NCBI RefSeq assembly: GCF_047971185.1
Contig: NZ_JBKDZH010000006.1
Coordinates: forward strand, 1-64,000
DNA from: Kluyvera sp047971185
GTDB taxonomy: Bacteria > Pseudomonadota > Gammaproteobacteria > Enterobacterales > Enterobacteriaceae
DNA: 64,000 nt
Direction of reading: 5' to 3'
Numbering within the stretch: position 1 is the first letter of the stretch; each line of letters begins with the position of its first letter. The position numbers and the translations under genes are program-made. Under the pieces are notes generated by a model that searched no databases, was not told where the DNA came from, and saw only the letters and a list, made by a program, of their open reading frames with translations. Below are positions 8,358-16,207 of the stretch, in pieces.

Positions 8358-8860
8358 AGGCCTCGCGCCTTCAGCGCCACATCCAGCGCCTGATATGCCT
8401 CAACCAGCTTATCCAGCGTAATCCGGCTCAACCCGCTCGGGTTCGGCAGCACCCACACTTCGGTATTGCCAATCTTATACGTCTGCTTCCCCCACGTCGC
8501 GCCCCGCTGCCCCAGACCACGCTCAAAGGCCTGCTTACCGAGCACCGCCAACGCAGCAGGCCGATAGTGCTCAACCTTCTCAATCAGCGCCTGGCCGCCG
8601 CTGCGCAGCTCCTGTAAGGTCACTTCCGTCGCCTGTACCGTCGGGCGCTCCACCAGCTTGGTCACACCACAGCGAAAGTCGAGCATCTGCGCCGCCTCTT
8701 CCGGTTTCAGCTGACGCTCGGTAAATCCCGCCAGATGCAGCACCTTCCAGAAACGGTTCGCAGGATGCGCAAAGGGATAGCCCAGAGAAGACGAAGACAG
8801 CCCCGGGTTGATACCGCAAAACAGCACCCGCAGCCCCGAATCGATAACGTCCTTAACCAT
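8354..8860 (-). CDS. mug: G/U mismatch-specific DNA glycosylase
   Basis: Mug removes uracil and ethenocytosine opposite G in double-stranded DNA. The start at 8858-8860 follows AGGGG at good spacing and aligns with E. coli Mug (168 residues here, the same as E. coli). The catalytic motif FCGINPGLSS (Asn near residue 18) and the intercalation and second motif NPSGLSR near residue 140 are intact. It converges on rpoD across a REP pair, exactly the E. coli arrangement, and so fixes the host side of the junction. Confidence 0.95.
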   Translation of the reverse strand: MVKDVIDSGLRVLFCGINPGLSSSSLGYPFAHPANRFWKVLHLAGFTERQLKPEEAAQMLDFRCGVTKLVERPTVQATEVTLQELRSGGQALIEKVEHYRPAALAVLGKQAFERGLGQRGATWGKQTYKIGNTEVWVLPNPSGLSRITLDKLVEAYQALDVALKARGL

Positions 8861-8987
8861 AATAACCCCTACCAATACAACGTGAGACGAGTATAACGAA
8901 TTGAAAATGCATTGTTTATAAAAACAGCATGTGCGCGCTTAGCGCTGGATTGGCGGGCGCTGTTACTTTATAATCGTCGGCTATCAT

Positions 8988-9063
8988 GGCCCCTTAGCTC
9001 AGTGGTTAGAGCAGGCGACTCATAATCGCTTGGTCGTTGGTTCAAACCCAACAGGGGCCACCA
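8988..9063 (+). tRNA. ileX: tRNA-Ile2 (anticodon CAU, lysidine type)
   Basis: A 76-nt cloverleaf with GGCCCCT/AGGGGCC acceptor stem, encoded CCA, D-arm TAGCTCAGTGGTTAGAGCA, anticodon loop CTCATAA and T-loop TTCAAAC. Apart from the T-stem it is the same as E. coli ileX, which lies at the same place after mug. The CAU anticodon is converted by TilS to lysidine and reads AUA. The sequence after it is accessory. Confidence 0.95.
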
Positions 9064-9088
9064 AATTTTAGCTTTATAATCATATTGT

Positions 9089-9117
9089 TAAGCCATCCTA
9101 AACGGGATGGCTTTTTT
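9089..9117 (+). terminator. ileX terminator
   Basis: Stem AGCCATCC / GGATGGCT with a T-run (TTTTTT), 26 bp after the tRNA. Confidence 0.85.
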
Positions 9118-9154
9118 ATTATGAAGCGCACGGCCCCTTTTAGTCCCCTAGGCT

Positions 9155-9328
9155 TCAGAATTTAGGTATTTTGCCCTGTCGTTCATCCCGTAACTGCTTT
9201 ACCCATCGCGTCATGGTAGAAAGCCCCAGGTCCATACCACTGGCCGTAGCTGCAACGGTGTAGTTCTGATCAAGAGCCAGTTGAGCGGATTCGCGTTTAA
9301 ACTCTGCGCTGAAATTTCTTTTTTTCAT
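9155..9328 (-). pseudogene. IS3-family transposase OrfA remnant
   Basis: The 57-codon reading starts MKKRNFSAEFKRESAQLALD and has the helix-turn-helix typical of IS3-group OrfA (YTVAATASGMDLGLSTMTRWVKQL), then stops after RQGKIPKF. Full OrfA proteins are about 90-100 residues and are followed by OrfB with the DDE catalytic core; neither the rest of OrfA nor OrfB is present. It is a decayed left piece of an insertion sequence just downstream of ileX, in a gap of about 425 bp that otherwise holds nothing I recognise. Confidence 0.8.
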
Positions 9329-9489
9329 TGAGGCACCGGTAATGTTCTGAGATGAGCATATCGCCTCTATCAGGTGTCTAAATTCAGTAAACCACTACAC
9401 TATGCGTAAATGGTACACAATACCGAGCACCTCTTGTGAGCAGTATCAGGGCGAACTAGAATGAAGGCATCAACTATGAGGCTCTCCCC

Positions 9490-9648
9490 ATGACAAAGAA
9501 AACAGCGCATCCTTTGGTCACTAAAAAGCAACTCTTCCGCACCGTTGCCAGCTCTACCGCAATTGAAACCGGCGTTTCTGTGGAGAAAATCGAGCAACAG
9601 CTCAAACGCTTTCAGGCACAGGCTAAAGCGGTTGGTTTGGCTCGTTAA
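9490..9648 (+). CDS. Small putative Fic inhibitor (VbhA/FicA-like antitoxin)
   Basis: A 52-residue protein (MTKKTAHPLVTKKQLFRTV...) with a GAGG site 8 bases before its ATG. It is basic and predicted helical. Residues 22-28 read STAIETG, close to the (S/T)xxxE(G/N) inhibition motif of Fic antitoxins, with Ser22 and Glu26 in register but Thr in place of Gly/Asn. It is convergent with the fic gene: the two stop codons overlap by two bases in TTAA. Known class I antitoxin genes usually precede fic in the same direction, so the layout is unusual. The antitoxin role is inferred from the motif and the neighbour. Confidence 0.55.
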   Translation: MTKKTAHPLVTKKQLFRTVASSTAIETGVSVEKIEQQLKRFQAQAKAVGLAR

Positions 9649-10259
9649 TCAGGCAGAATATCGCTAACCAGCCGGATCATGGGGGCAAAATTACCTGACA
9701 CACCAGCCTGAATCGCCTTGAAGTAAAATGCTTTATGCTCATCCCATAAGCTGTAATCCAGCACCCCGACACCCGCCTGAACCGCCAGTACATCAAAAAG
9801 TAAGCGCGACAAACGTCCGTTACCTTCCCGAAAGGGATGGATCAAAATAAATTCCACGTGGCATTCCGCCAAAAAACCAGCCAGCTCGGCGCGGGACAAT
9901 GTGTTCAATTCCGTGAAGCGGGAAAGGTATTGTTTTTCAAAGCCTGCAATCAGCACTGGGATCCTGTCCGCAGCGGCAAACTGAAACCCATCTTTTGCAA
10001 GGTTCGCGTTACGGAGTTTTCCAGCCCAGTCATAGACATTACCTAACCATTTTCGGTGCCACTCGCGGATATGCTCAAAGCTCAACGTTGCAGGTAGTTG
10101 CTGACTGATAAAAAGCTGCTCATACAACATGAGCAGCAGCCCTGACTCCAGAGTATCCATTTCAGCAGCATCGATAATGTTCAGCTTGTTCGCTAAAACC
10201 AAATCATCCGAACCAGGCTGATAACGTTCTTCTGCGGTATTAAGCTCATATTTTGACAA
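9645..10259 (-). CDS. Fic-domain protein (putative AMP transferase toxin)
   Basis: The 204-residue Fic/Doc-fold protein carries the complete active-site motif HPFREGNGR (His141 to Arg149) and the upstream flap-type region (WAGKLRNANLAKDGFQF). Fic proteins with the full motif usually transfer AMP from ATP to a Tyr, Ser or Thr of a target protein. I see no (S/T)xxxE(G/N) inhibitory helix inside the protein, so control would have to come from a partner (class I). The start codon is TTG at 10257-10259, supported by GGAGG exactly 6 bases upstream; the nearby ATG is out of frame. It lies downstream of ileX in accessory DNA. Toxin behaviour is likely but inferred. Confidence 0.85.
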   Translation of the reverse strand: MSKYELNTAEERYQPGSDDLVLANKLNIIDAAEMDTLESGLLLMLYEQLFISQQLPATLSFEHIREWHRKWLGNVYDWAGKLRNANLAKDGFQFAAADRIPVLIAGFEKQYLSRFTELNTLSRAELAGFLAECHVEFILIHPFREGNGRLSRLLFDVLAVQAGVGVLDYSLWDEHKAFYFKAIQAGVSGNFAPMIRLVSDILPD

Positions 10260-10532
10260 GCATTACCTCCATCCGAACTCGTTCAAGACATTGTGTTCCT
10301 ACTGCCGTTGATCGCTACTGAACTGGCCGATTAACCACTCCTCTATGACTTAATTCTGTGAGGTTTTACCACCTGTGCACTAGCTGAAAGCATAATTATT
10401 ATTTCATAACCAACATCCGGTAAGAAAGGTATCTCATCCTGCTGGCTAGAAGGGAGAGATACTAACGACAGGACATCGGTACTTAACTTTTCAGATTCTG
10501 TTTACCCATATTTTATTGCCTTACAACATCCC

Positions 10533-12491
10533 TCAGCGCGCAATCATCGGCATCACCACGCTCTTAAGTACCTTATCCGCACCATACCGCGTCAAATGCT
10601 GCGGGTCTTTGTAATAAATATGCGTGTTTTCCGCAAAGCGGCAGGTCGCAGCGTCGCACAGCGCATCCTTCAGGCTGGCGAATTCGGCGTTCAGCTGCGT
10701 CGATACCTTGCTGAGCAGCACCGTACTGGCGTCAGGCTCAACGCTATCGTGACCAACCACTTCACACATCCCGGCGCTTTGCGGGTTAGCGTAGGCAAAC
10801 GCCCGGCTAAAGCAGCGCATCACCCGTTTGGGCGGGGAGAAATTCATCATCGGTACATCGCCCAGCACAATCACTCGTTTCCCCATCTGCTGCAAGCGGG
10901 TGATGCTCTCCGTCAGCCCCTGCTGCAGCGCCTGAGCGGGGTCTAAAGACGGCGTGGATTCAGACTGCCAGGGCGCTTTCCCCGCCATCAACCCGGACTG
11001 CCAGAAACCGGTAAGAATCACCGTCGAAATCTGCTTGTCCTGCGCCAGATAGCTGTCGACATCAAGCTTGAAGGCTCGGCACTGCGCGTCATGCAGCGGC
11101 CATCCGGCGGCCAGTCGGTACACGCCGGATAGCGGCGCACAGGACGATTTCGCGAAAATCACCGGCGTCAGATGCTGGTCGTGCGCCAGCTTGCGAAACG
11201 CCGCGGCCAGCGCACCAGCATGGCTATCGCCTATCAGCGCGATTTTCTCCTGCGCACCGCCGCCGGTACAGCGAGGGGTGGCGGTCAGCAGGATATTACC
11301 GTAGGAGGTCATGCAGCTGTCTTCCGCTTCTTCTATCTCCGTCTGCATCTGGGTAAAACTCGCTGGCCAACGCTCAGGAAAGCCCTTTTGCAGCCAGGTA
11401 GTCGCAAATACCACCGTCAGCAGGCCCATCGCCATCCCGTAGCGCCAGAATACGCGGGATGGCGGCAGCTGTGCCGCCCGAAACGGTTTCTCAATGATGT
11501 AGTAGCTTATCGTCGCCAGCAGGAAAGAAAGCGCAATCAGCAGTACTCGCATCCCGGTTCCCGGCTCCGCCTCACAGAGATAGTGATAAAGGCTGATAAC
11601 CGGCCAGTGCCAGAGGTAGAGCGAGTAGGAAATTAGCCCAATAAAACGCAGCGGTTTCCAGGACAATAGCCGACGGTTGAGCAGCGCCGTCTGCCCATCC
11701 AGCAGCAGCACGGCGCCGATCACCACCGGCAGCGCGCCAACGCCCGGGAATGAGGTCTGGTCATCGTAAAATAGCGCGCACAGGATTATCAGCAAAACAC
11801 CTGAAGTAGACTTCAGGTTATCTGCCCTGGCTGAAAAAGCGGCAGGAAAGTGGGTATGCGCCATCCCCAGCAGCGCGCCGGCAAAAAGCTCCCAGGCGCG
11901 AAACGGCGTCAAAAACCATGCGCTATGTGGGATCTGCAGCGTCCCGGCGGCGGCAATGGCAAAACAGAGCAGCGTGACGCTCCCCATCAATAAAAAAGAG
12001 AGTTTTTTATCAAACCGCGTCAGCGCAAGAATCAGCAGCGGCGCGAGAAAATAGAACTGCTCTTCCACCCCCAGCGACCAGGTCATCAGCAAAGGGTTAT
12101 GCTCGGCGCTGGGGCTGAAATAGTCGATAGAATTCCACAACGTGACGTTAGAGACCGACAGCAGCGTCGCCGCCGCATCGCGGCCTAATTTTCTGAAGTC
12201 CGCGGGCGTCGAGATAAAAAACATCACCAGCCACACCGCAATCACTACGGCGATCAGCGCAGGCAGAATTCGCTTAATTCGGCGAACATAAAACTGTCGC
12301 CACGAGAAATGCCCCGCCAGCTTACTTTGATAAATATGGCCGCCGATCAGATAGCCTGAAATCACGAAGAAAACATCGACGCCGACAAATCCACCGGGGA
12401 ATCCAAGCCCAAAGTGAAAAAGCACCACAAGGAGGACGGCGAGCGCGCGCAGCCCATCAATATCGGCACGATATTTAACGGTAAGGTTCAT
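10533..12491 (-). CDS. OafA/YrhL-type acyltransferase (AT3 membrane domain plus SGNH domain)
   Basis: The 652-residue protein has an N-terminal acyltransferase-3 domain of about ten membrane helices (motif YRADIDGLRALAVLLVVLFHF; RIKRILPAL; WSLGVEEQFYF with the conserved EEQ). A periplasmic C-terminal SGNH hydrolase-like domain follows (GDSH motif in IALIGDSHAG; DxxH in KDPQHLTRYGADKV). This architecture acetylates O-antigen or other surface glycans. I chose ATG 12489-12491 because the conserved domain begins just after it. No O-antigen or capsule genes lie nearby, so the target is unknown. A promoter with a C8 tract in its spacer lies about 100 bp upstream. Confidence 0.88.
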   Translation of the reverse strand: MNLTVKYRADIDGLRALAVLLVVLFHFGLGFPGGFVGVDVFFVISGYLIGGHIYQSKLAGHFSWRQFYVRRIKRILPALIAVVIAVWLVMFFISTPADFRKLGRDAAATLLSVSNVTLWNSIDYFSPSAEHNPLLMTWSLGVEEQFYFLAPLLILALTRFDKKLSFLLMGSVTLLCFAIAAAGTLQIPHSAWFLTPFRAWELFAGALLGMAHTHFPAAFSARADNLKSTSGVLLIILCALFYDDQTSFPGVGALPVVIGAVLLLDGQTALLNRRLLSWKPLRFIGLISYSLYLWHWPVISLYHYLCEAEPGTGMRVLLIALSFLLATISYYIIEKPFRAAQLPPSRVFWRYGMAMGLLTVVFATTWLQKGFPERWPASFTQMQTEIEEAEDSCMTSYGNILLTATPRCTGGGAQEKIALIGDSHAGALAAAFRKLAHDQHLTPVIFAKSSCAPLSGVYRLAAGWPLHDAQCRAFKLDVDSYLAQDKQISTVILTGFWQSGLMAGKAPWQSESTPSLDPAQALQQGLTESITRLQQMGKRVIVLGDVPMMNFSPPKRVMRCFSRAFAYANPQSAGMCEVVGHDSVEPDASTVLLSKVSTQLNAEFASLKDALCDAATCRFAENTHIYYKDPQHLTRYGADKVLKSVVMPMIAR

Positions 12492-12589
12492 ATTTATCTC
12501 TGGATGCAGGGGAGTCATCGCTAAAAACATCATTCGTATGATGATGTTTTTAATAATATTTTTTATTAAAAATGGTCTTTCTTAGCGGA

Positions 12590-12618
12590 ATTATAAAAGG
12601 GGGGGGAGGATGTCTCAA
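12590..12618 (-). promoter_or_regulatory. Candidate phase-variable promoter of the acyltransferase gene
   Basis: On the minus strand TTGAGA (12618-12613, 5 of 6 to consensus) and a perfect TATAAT (12595-12590) are separated by exactly 17 bp. Eight of those spacer bases are a run of C (12606-12599). Slippage in the run would change the spacer length and thus promoter strength. The expected 5' leader is about 90 nt. Confidence 0.6.
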
Positions 12619-12702
12619 GAAAGGGCGGCTGTTTTCAGATTAATTGCAAAACGAGGTACTTTGCGCTCTCACCGCCTTCGCGAGAGCGCCGCCGTCGAGG
12701 GC

Positions 12703-13002
12703 TTATACCAGCGCGCGAAGCTCTTCGCGCATGTAATCGGAGAAGTATTCCGGGTTTTTAATCAGCATATGGTCGCCGGAATCCACCTTATCGGCCCAGC
12801 CAGCAACTTTCTGGGTAAAGCCAGCATTCCAGCCTTCACGCTCGCCCCGCGCCGTAATGTCGGCCGCGCTCGCGGGCACGCCCAGCTCTTTTAAATATTT
12901 CAGAATTCCCTTCGCTGTACTTTCGTCCATGGACTGTGGCACCGGCTCAGACGTATTCATACCACCAATAAAATCCAACGCTTTATCAATGACTGCTGGC
13001 AT
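12703..13002 (-). CDS. yoaC: YoaC-like DUF1889 protein
   Basis: A 99-residue soluble protein matching, as I recall it, E. coli YoaC in length and sequence throughout (start MPAVIDKALDFIGGM, middle ESTAKGILKYLKELGVPASAADITARG, end YFSDYMREELRALV). The function is unknown. An AAGGA site lies 7 bases before the ATG. In E. coli yoaC lies elsewhere on the chromosome, so this copy is either relocated or a second one. It is probably a single-gene unit; a 7-bp inverted repeat (13080-13107) lies upstream. Confidence 0.85.
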   Translation of the reverse strand: MPAVIDKALDFIGGMNTSEPVPQSMDESTAKGILKYLKELGVPASAADITARGEREGWNAGFTQKVAGWADKVDSGDHMLIKNPEYFSDYMREELRALV

Positions 13003-13134
13003 ATTCTTGTCCTTAAATTAACCACGTAGTAAACAAGTCTATACTATGGACTGGAATCGAGCGGAATTTCAAAGAAACCGCTCACGTTCTTGCATTTTTT
13101 CGTGAGCTGTCACCCTTTTGGCCGCCGTTTGCGC

Positions 13135-13162
13135 AAAAAAAAGCCGGCGCATCGGCGCCGGC
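13135..13162 (-). terminator. Terminator of the POT transporter gene
   Basis: On the minus strand a perfect 8-bp stem (GCCGGCGC / GCGCCGGC) with a 4-base loop is followed by eight T, 20 bp after the stop. Confidence 0.9.
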
Positions 13163-13181
13163 AGGTGATGTTGAATGACAA

Positions 13182-14735
13182 TCAGACGTTAGCCGCCGGG
13201 TTCTGCTCCGCGCTGGATTTGCTGTTTTCCAGCATCCGACGCACCGGAACAATCAGCACGCATAATACGGCAGCACAGATCAACAGCGCGATAGAGCAGC
13301 GGGCGAACAGGTCCGGCAGCATATCCAACTGGTCGGCCTTCACGTGGCCGCCAATCAGGCCAGCCGCCAGGTTACCCAGCGCGCTGGCGCAGAACCACAG
13401 CCCCATCATCTGGCCGCGCATTCTTTCCGGGGCCAGCAGCGTCATGGTCGCCAGACCAATCGGGCTGAGGCACAGCTCGCCCAGCGTCAGCATCAGAATA
13501 CTGCCCACCAGCCACATTGGCGAAACGCCAGCGCCGCCGCTGTTCAGTACGTTCTGCGCCGCCATCATCATCAGGCCAAAGCCCGCCGCCGCGCACAGAA
13601 TACCAATCACAAACTTGGTGATACTGCCCGGGCGCACGTTCTTACGCGCCAGCGCAGGCCAGGCCCAGCTGAATACCGGCGCCAGCAGGATGATAAACAG
13701 GGCGTTAATCGACTGGAACCACACGGCTGGGATCTCAAAATCACCGATCATGCGGTTGGTGTAGTCGTTGGCAAACAGGTTGAAGGAAGTCGGTTTCTGC
13801 TCAAAGGCAGACCAGAAGAACGCCGCGGAAACCAGCAGAATAAAGCATACCAGCAGACGGGCACGTTCTTTACGGCTCAGGCCGGCAAAGGCGAACAGAT
13901 AGATAAAGTACAGCGCTACCGATGCGGCAATCACGTACACCAGCACGCTCGCCACCGCCACCGGGTTAATGACAATCACGCCCTGAGCAATCAGGGTGAT
14001 AATAACCGCCACGCCCACGGCCAGCGCCAGCAGCCATGCGCCTACGCCGTTCTTCTTCACCACCGGGCTGTTCCAGGTGGAGTCCAGCCCCACTTCGCTG
14101 TCGTAGCGTTTCATCGCCGGAACCGCAAACACGCGGAAGATAACCAGCGCCACCAGCATCCCGATACCGCCGATGCCAAAGCCCCAGTGCCAGCCGTGTG
14201 ATTTAATCAGCCAACCGGAAATCAGCGGCGCGATAAACGACCCCATATTGATGCCCATATAAAACAGCGAGAAGCCGCCGTCGCGGCGGGCATCGCCTTT
14301 TTTATACAGCGTACCGACCATCACCGAGATACAGGTTTTGAACAGGCCCGACCCCAGAACGATAAACATTAAGCCGATAAAGAACAGGTTGTCGCCCATA
14401 AAGGCAGACAGCGCAATCGCCAGGTGGCCCAGCGCAATCAGAATGGAGCCGTACCACACCGCTTTTTGCTGGCCAAGCCAGTTATCCGCCAGCCAGCCGC
14501 CCGGCAGCGCCGCCAGGTACATGGTGCCGGCAAAGATCCCGACAATCGCCGATGCGTTTTCGCGCGCAAGTCCCATACCGCCGTCATAAACGGTGGCTGC
14601 CATGAACAGGATCAGTAATGGACGGATGCCGTAAAACGAGAAGCGCTCCCACATTTCGGTAAAGAACAGCGAACCCAACGGATAGGGATGACCGAAAAAA
14701 GTTCGGCTTTCGTTTTTATTAACAGAGGAATGCAT
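13182..14735 (-). CDS. Proton-dependent oligopeptide transporter (POT/PTR2 family)
   Basis: The 517-residue inner-membrane protein takes up di- and tripeptides with protons. The N-terminal helix carries the family motif EMWERFSFYGIRPLL (ExxERFxYY-like, with the coupling Glu and Arg), and the second signature GGSFSLFYMGINMGSF-like segment (DGGFSLFYMGINMGS) is near residue 150; about 14 membrane segments are expected. A late GELCLSPIGLA segment is also typical. GGAGA precedes the ATG by 5 bases. Which Dtp paralogue it matches best is not clear to me. It is absent from this site in E. coli (ileX to yqjH). Confidence 0.88.
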   Translation of the reverse strand: MHSSVNKNESRTFFGHPYPLGSLFFTEMWERFSFYGIRPLLILFMAATVYDGGMGLARENASAIVGIFAGTMYLAALPGGWLADNWLGQQKAVWYGSILIALGHLAIALSAFMGDNLFFIGLMFIVLGSGLFKTCISVMVGTLYKKGDARRDGGFSLFYMGINMGSFIAPLISGWLIKSHGWHWGFGIGGIGMLVALVIFRVFAVPAMKRYDSEVGLDSTWNSPVVKKNGVGAWLLALAVGVAVIITLIAQGVIVINPVAVASVLVYVIAASVALYFIYLFAFAGLSRKERARLLVCFILLVSAAFFWSAFEQKPTSFNLFANDYTNRMIGDFEIPAVWFQSINALFIILLAPVFSWAWPALARKNVRPGSITKFVIGILCAAAGFGLMMMAAQNVLNSGGAGVSPMWLVGSILMLTLGELCLSPIGLATMTLLAPERMRGQMMGLWFCASALGNLAAGLIGGHVKADQLDMLPDLFARCSIALLICAAVLCVLIVPVRRMLENSKSSAEQNPAANV

Positions 14736-15206
14736 AATCTCTCCAGAGAAGGTGCGTCGTAACGCAGGTCAGTCGTGTAAGCAGGCTAGCCATTTTCTAA
14801 TTTTGTCGATGTTTTACATTCGACCAGGTATTTTTTAACCATTTGATAACCATAATATGGTCATGTCTAGCCCCTGCCCCGCTATTTTTAGATGAAAACT
14901 CGACAAACATCTACTTTTATAGATTTTGTATTGGCAGAAGGCATTAGGTGATTGACATCACAATATCATACAGGAATTGGTTTATTTACTTTATAAAACA
15001 ATGAATTATTAAATTAAGGCAACAGAAAATCACCGGCATTTACGCGCAAAATAAAAGTATAAAAAGTAGGGAAAAGACGCTCTTAAGTGGATAGTTCAGG
15101 ATAAGCGTCGATTAGTCTCGTAGAGATGAAAAGGGCAAAAGTCATGGCGCAAGCATGCGCCATTGGCAGAACCGCTGGCCGTGGGAGAACCCGCGGTGGC
15201 ATGGGC
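14736..15206. other. AT-rich gap between yqjH end and the POT gene, 471 bp
   Basis: No gene is visible. The region should hold the POT promoter (minus strand). An odd palindrome ACCATA-A-TATGGT lies at 14849-14861, about 115 bp before the POT start, and could be an operator. The rest is AT-rich with no recognisable motif. Confidence 0.4.
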
Positions 15207-15971
15207 TTACTTCGCGTGCCAGTAAGCGCTTGAGCGGACCAGCTGCGGGTCCATCGCGTCGGTCACAAATCCATCGGTCAGCTGTTTAACCACCTTCCCT
15301 TCACCGGTCAGCCAGATGAAATAGTCGGACTCCGGTACCTTAAGCTGCGCCAGCCGGGCAGCGACGGCCGCCGCGTTATAGTCGCTAATCCATTCGATAT
15401 TGAACTCGTCAAAATCGGCCAGATAGGCTTTATCGGCCACATCACGCACCATCACCAGCGCGGTGACCTGCGGGCGCTGCGCCAGCGCGCGTAAAGACGT
15501 CAGACGGCGACGCAGCGCCGGCATACCGGTTTCATCGCACACATACAGCTGCCAGGCATAATCTTCCGGCACCACCAGCGAACCACGCGGCCCGCCGAGC
15601 GTCAGCGTATCACCCGCTTTGGCATTCATCGCCCACCGGCTAGCCACGCCGCCGTCGTGAATAAAGAAGTCATAGGCCAGCTCGTGGCGTTCGGCGTCGT
15701 ACAGCGGGGTATAGTCGCGCGCCTGCGGACGCACGCCGTCGGCCCAGACGATGCCTTCATCAGTCATCGTCGGCGGCGTAATTTTTGCCCCAGCTTCCGG
15801 GAAGAACAGCTTGGTGTGATCGTCAAAACCGCGCGAACTAAAGCCTTCCAGCGCCTCGCCGCCCAGCACCACGCGTTGGAATGCCTCGCCAATGCGCTCA
15901 ACGCGCAGTACGGTCAGTTCACGAAAACGGAGTTCATTGCGCACGCGCTGTGGGTACTTTTTCTCTTTCAT
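15207..15971 (-). CDS. yqjH: NADPH-dependent ferric-chelate reductase (siderophore-interacting protein)
   Basis: YqjH is a flavoprotein that releases iron from ferric chelates in the cytosol. The protein is 254 residues from the ATG at 15969-15971, as in E. coli. It has the FAD-binding siderophore-interacting domain (RFRELTVLRVERI; RDYTPLYD; FFIHDGGVASRWA) and a C-terminal NADPH-binding domain (CDETGMPALRRRL; YFIWLTGEGKVVK). The gene is divergent from yqjI. A YqjI-type palindrome and a Fur-like box lie within 60 bp of the start, which fits the known repression by nickel-responsive YqjI and by Fur. It ends with the conserved AYWHAK. Confidence 0.95.
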   Translation of the reverse strand: MKEKKYPQRVRNELRFRELTVLRVERIGEAFQRVVLGGEALEGFSSRGFDDHTKLFFPEAGAKITPPTMTDEGIVWADGVRPQARDYTPLYDAERHELAYDFFIHDGGVASRWAMNAKAGDTLTLGGPRGSLVVPEDYAWQLYVCDETGMPALRRRLTSLRALAQRPQVTALVMVRDVADKAYLADFDEFNIEWISDYNAAAVAARLAQLKVPESDYFIWLTGEGKVVKQLTDGFVTDAMDPQLVRSSAYWHAK

Positions 15972-15990
15972 GGAGCGTCTCTCTCGCAAA

Positions 15991-16028
15991 TAGATATATC
16001 TAAATATTTTGCAAATGATAATGATTGC
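15991..16028 (-). promoter_or_regulatory. YqjI palindrome and Fur-like box before yqjH
   Basis: TAGATATATCTA at 15991-16002 is a perfect palindrome shared with the yqjI side. GCAAATGATAATGATTGC at 16011-16028 resembles the Fur consensus (GATAATGAT core). Together they would make yqjH respond to both nickel and iron. Confidence 0.65.
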
Positions 16029-16160
16029 CAATTAAGAAGAAAGCAAGCAGTTTTTATGATATAGATGCAGACAAGAACAAAAAAATCACACATAAAAACA
16101 AATGCGATTAATATCAACAAGATAAAAAATTAAATATTTTCGATATTGCTAAAGACATAC

Positions 16161-16189
16161 ATTTAGATATAAATTAGATATATCTAAAT
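16161..16189 (+). promoter_or_regulatory. YqjI autoregulatory operator
   Basis: A perfect TTAGATATATCTAA palindrome (16174-16187) is preceded by a half site ATTTAGATATA (16161-16171). It lies 20 bp before yqjI and shares its core with the yqjH-side operator. Confidence 0.7.
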
Positions 16190-16207
16190 GACAAGAAGGA
16201 TAGAACA

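Noticed and set aside
8988..9400. An attachment site duplication at ileX
   Set aside because: I looked for a repeat of the tRNA 3' end downstream and saw none; no integrase gene is present in the slot.
13080..13107. 7-bp inverted repeat (GCTCACG / CGTGAGC) upstream of yoaC
   Set aside because: It is too short, with a 14-base loop and no suitable T-run or promoter context to give it a function.
13344..14201. A 285-codon open frame antisense to the POT transporter
   Set aside because: It is a Gln/His/Arg-rich shadow of a hydrophobic transporter read backwards.
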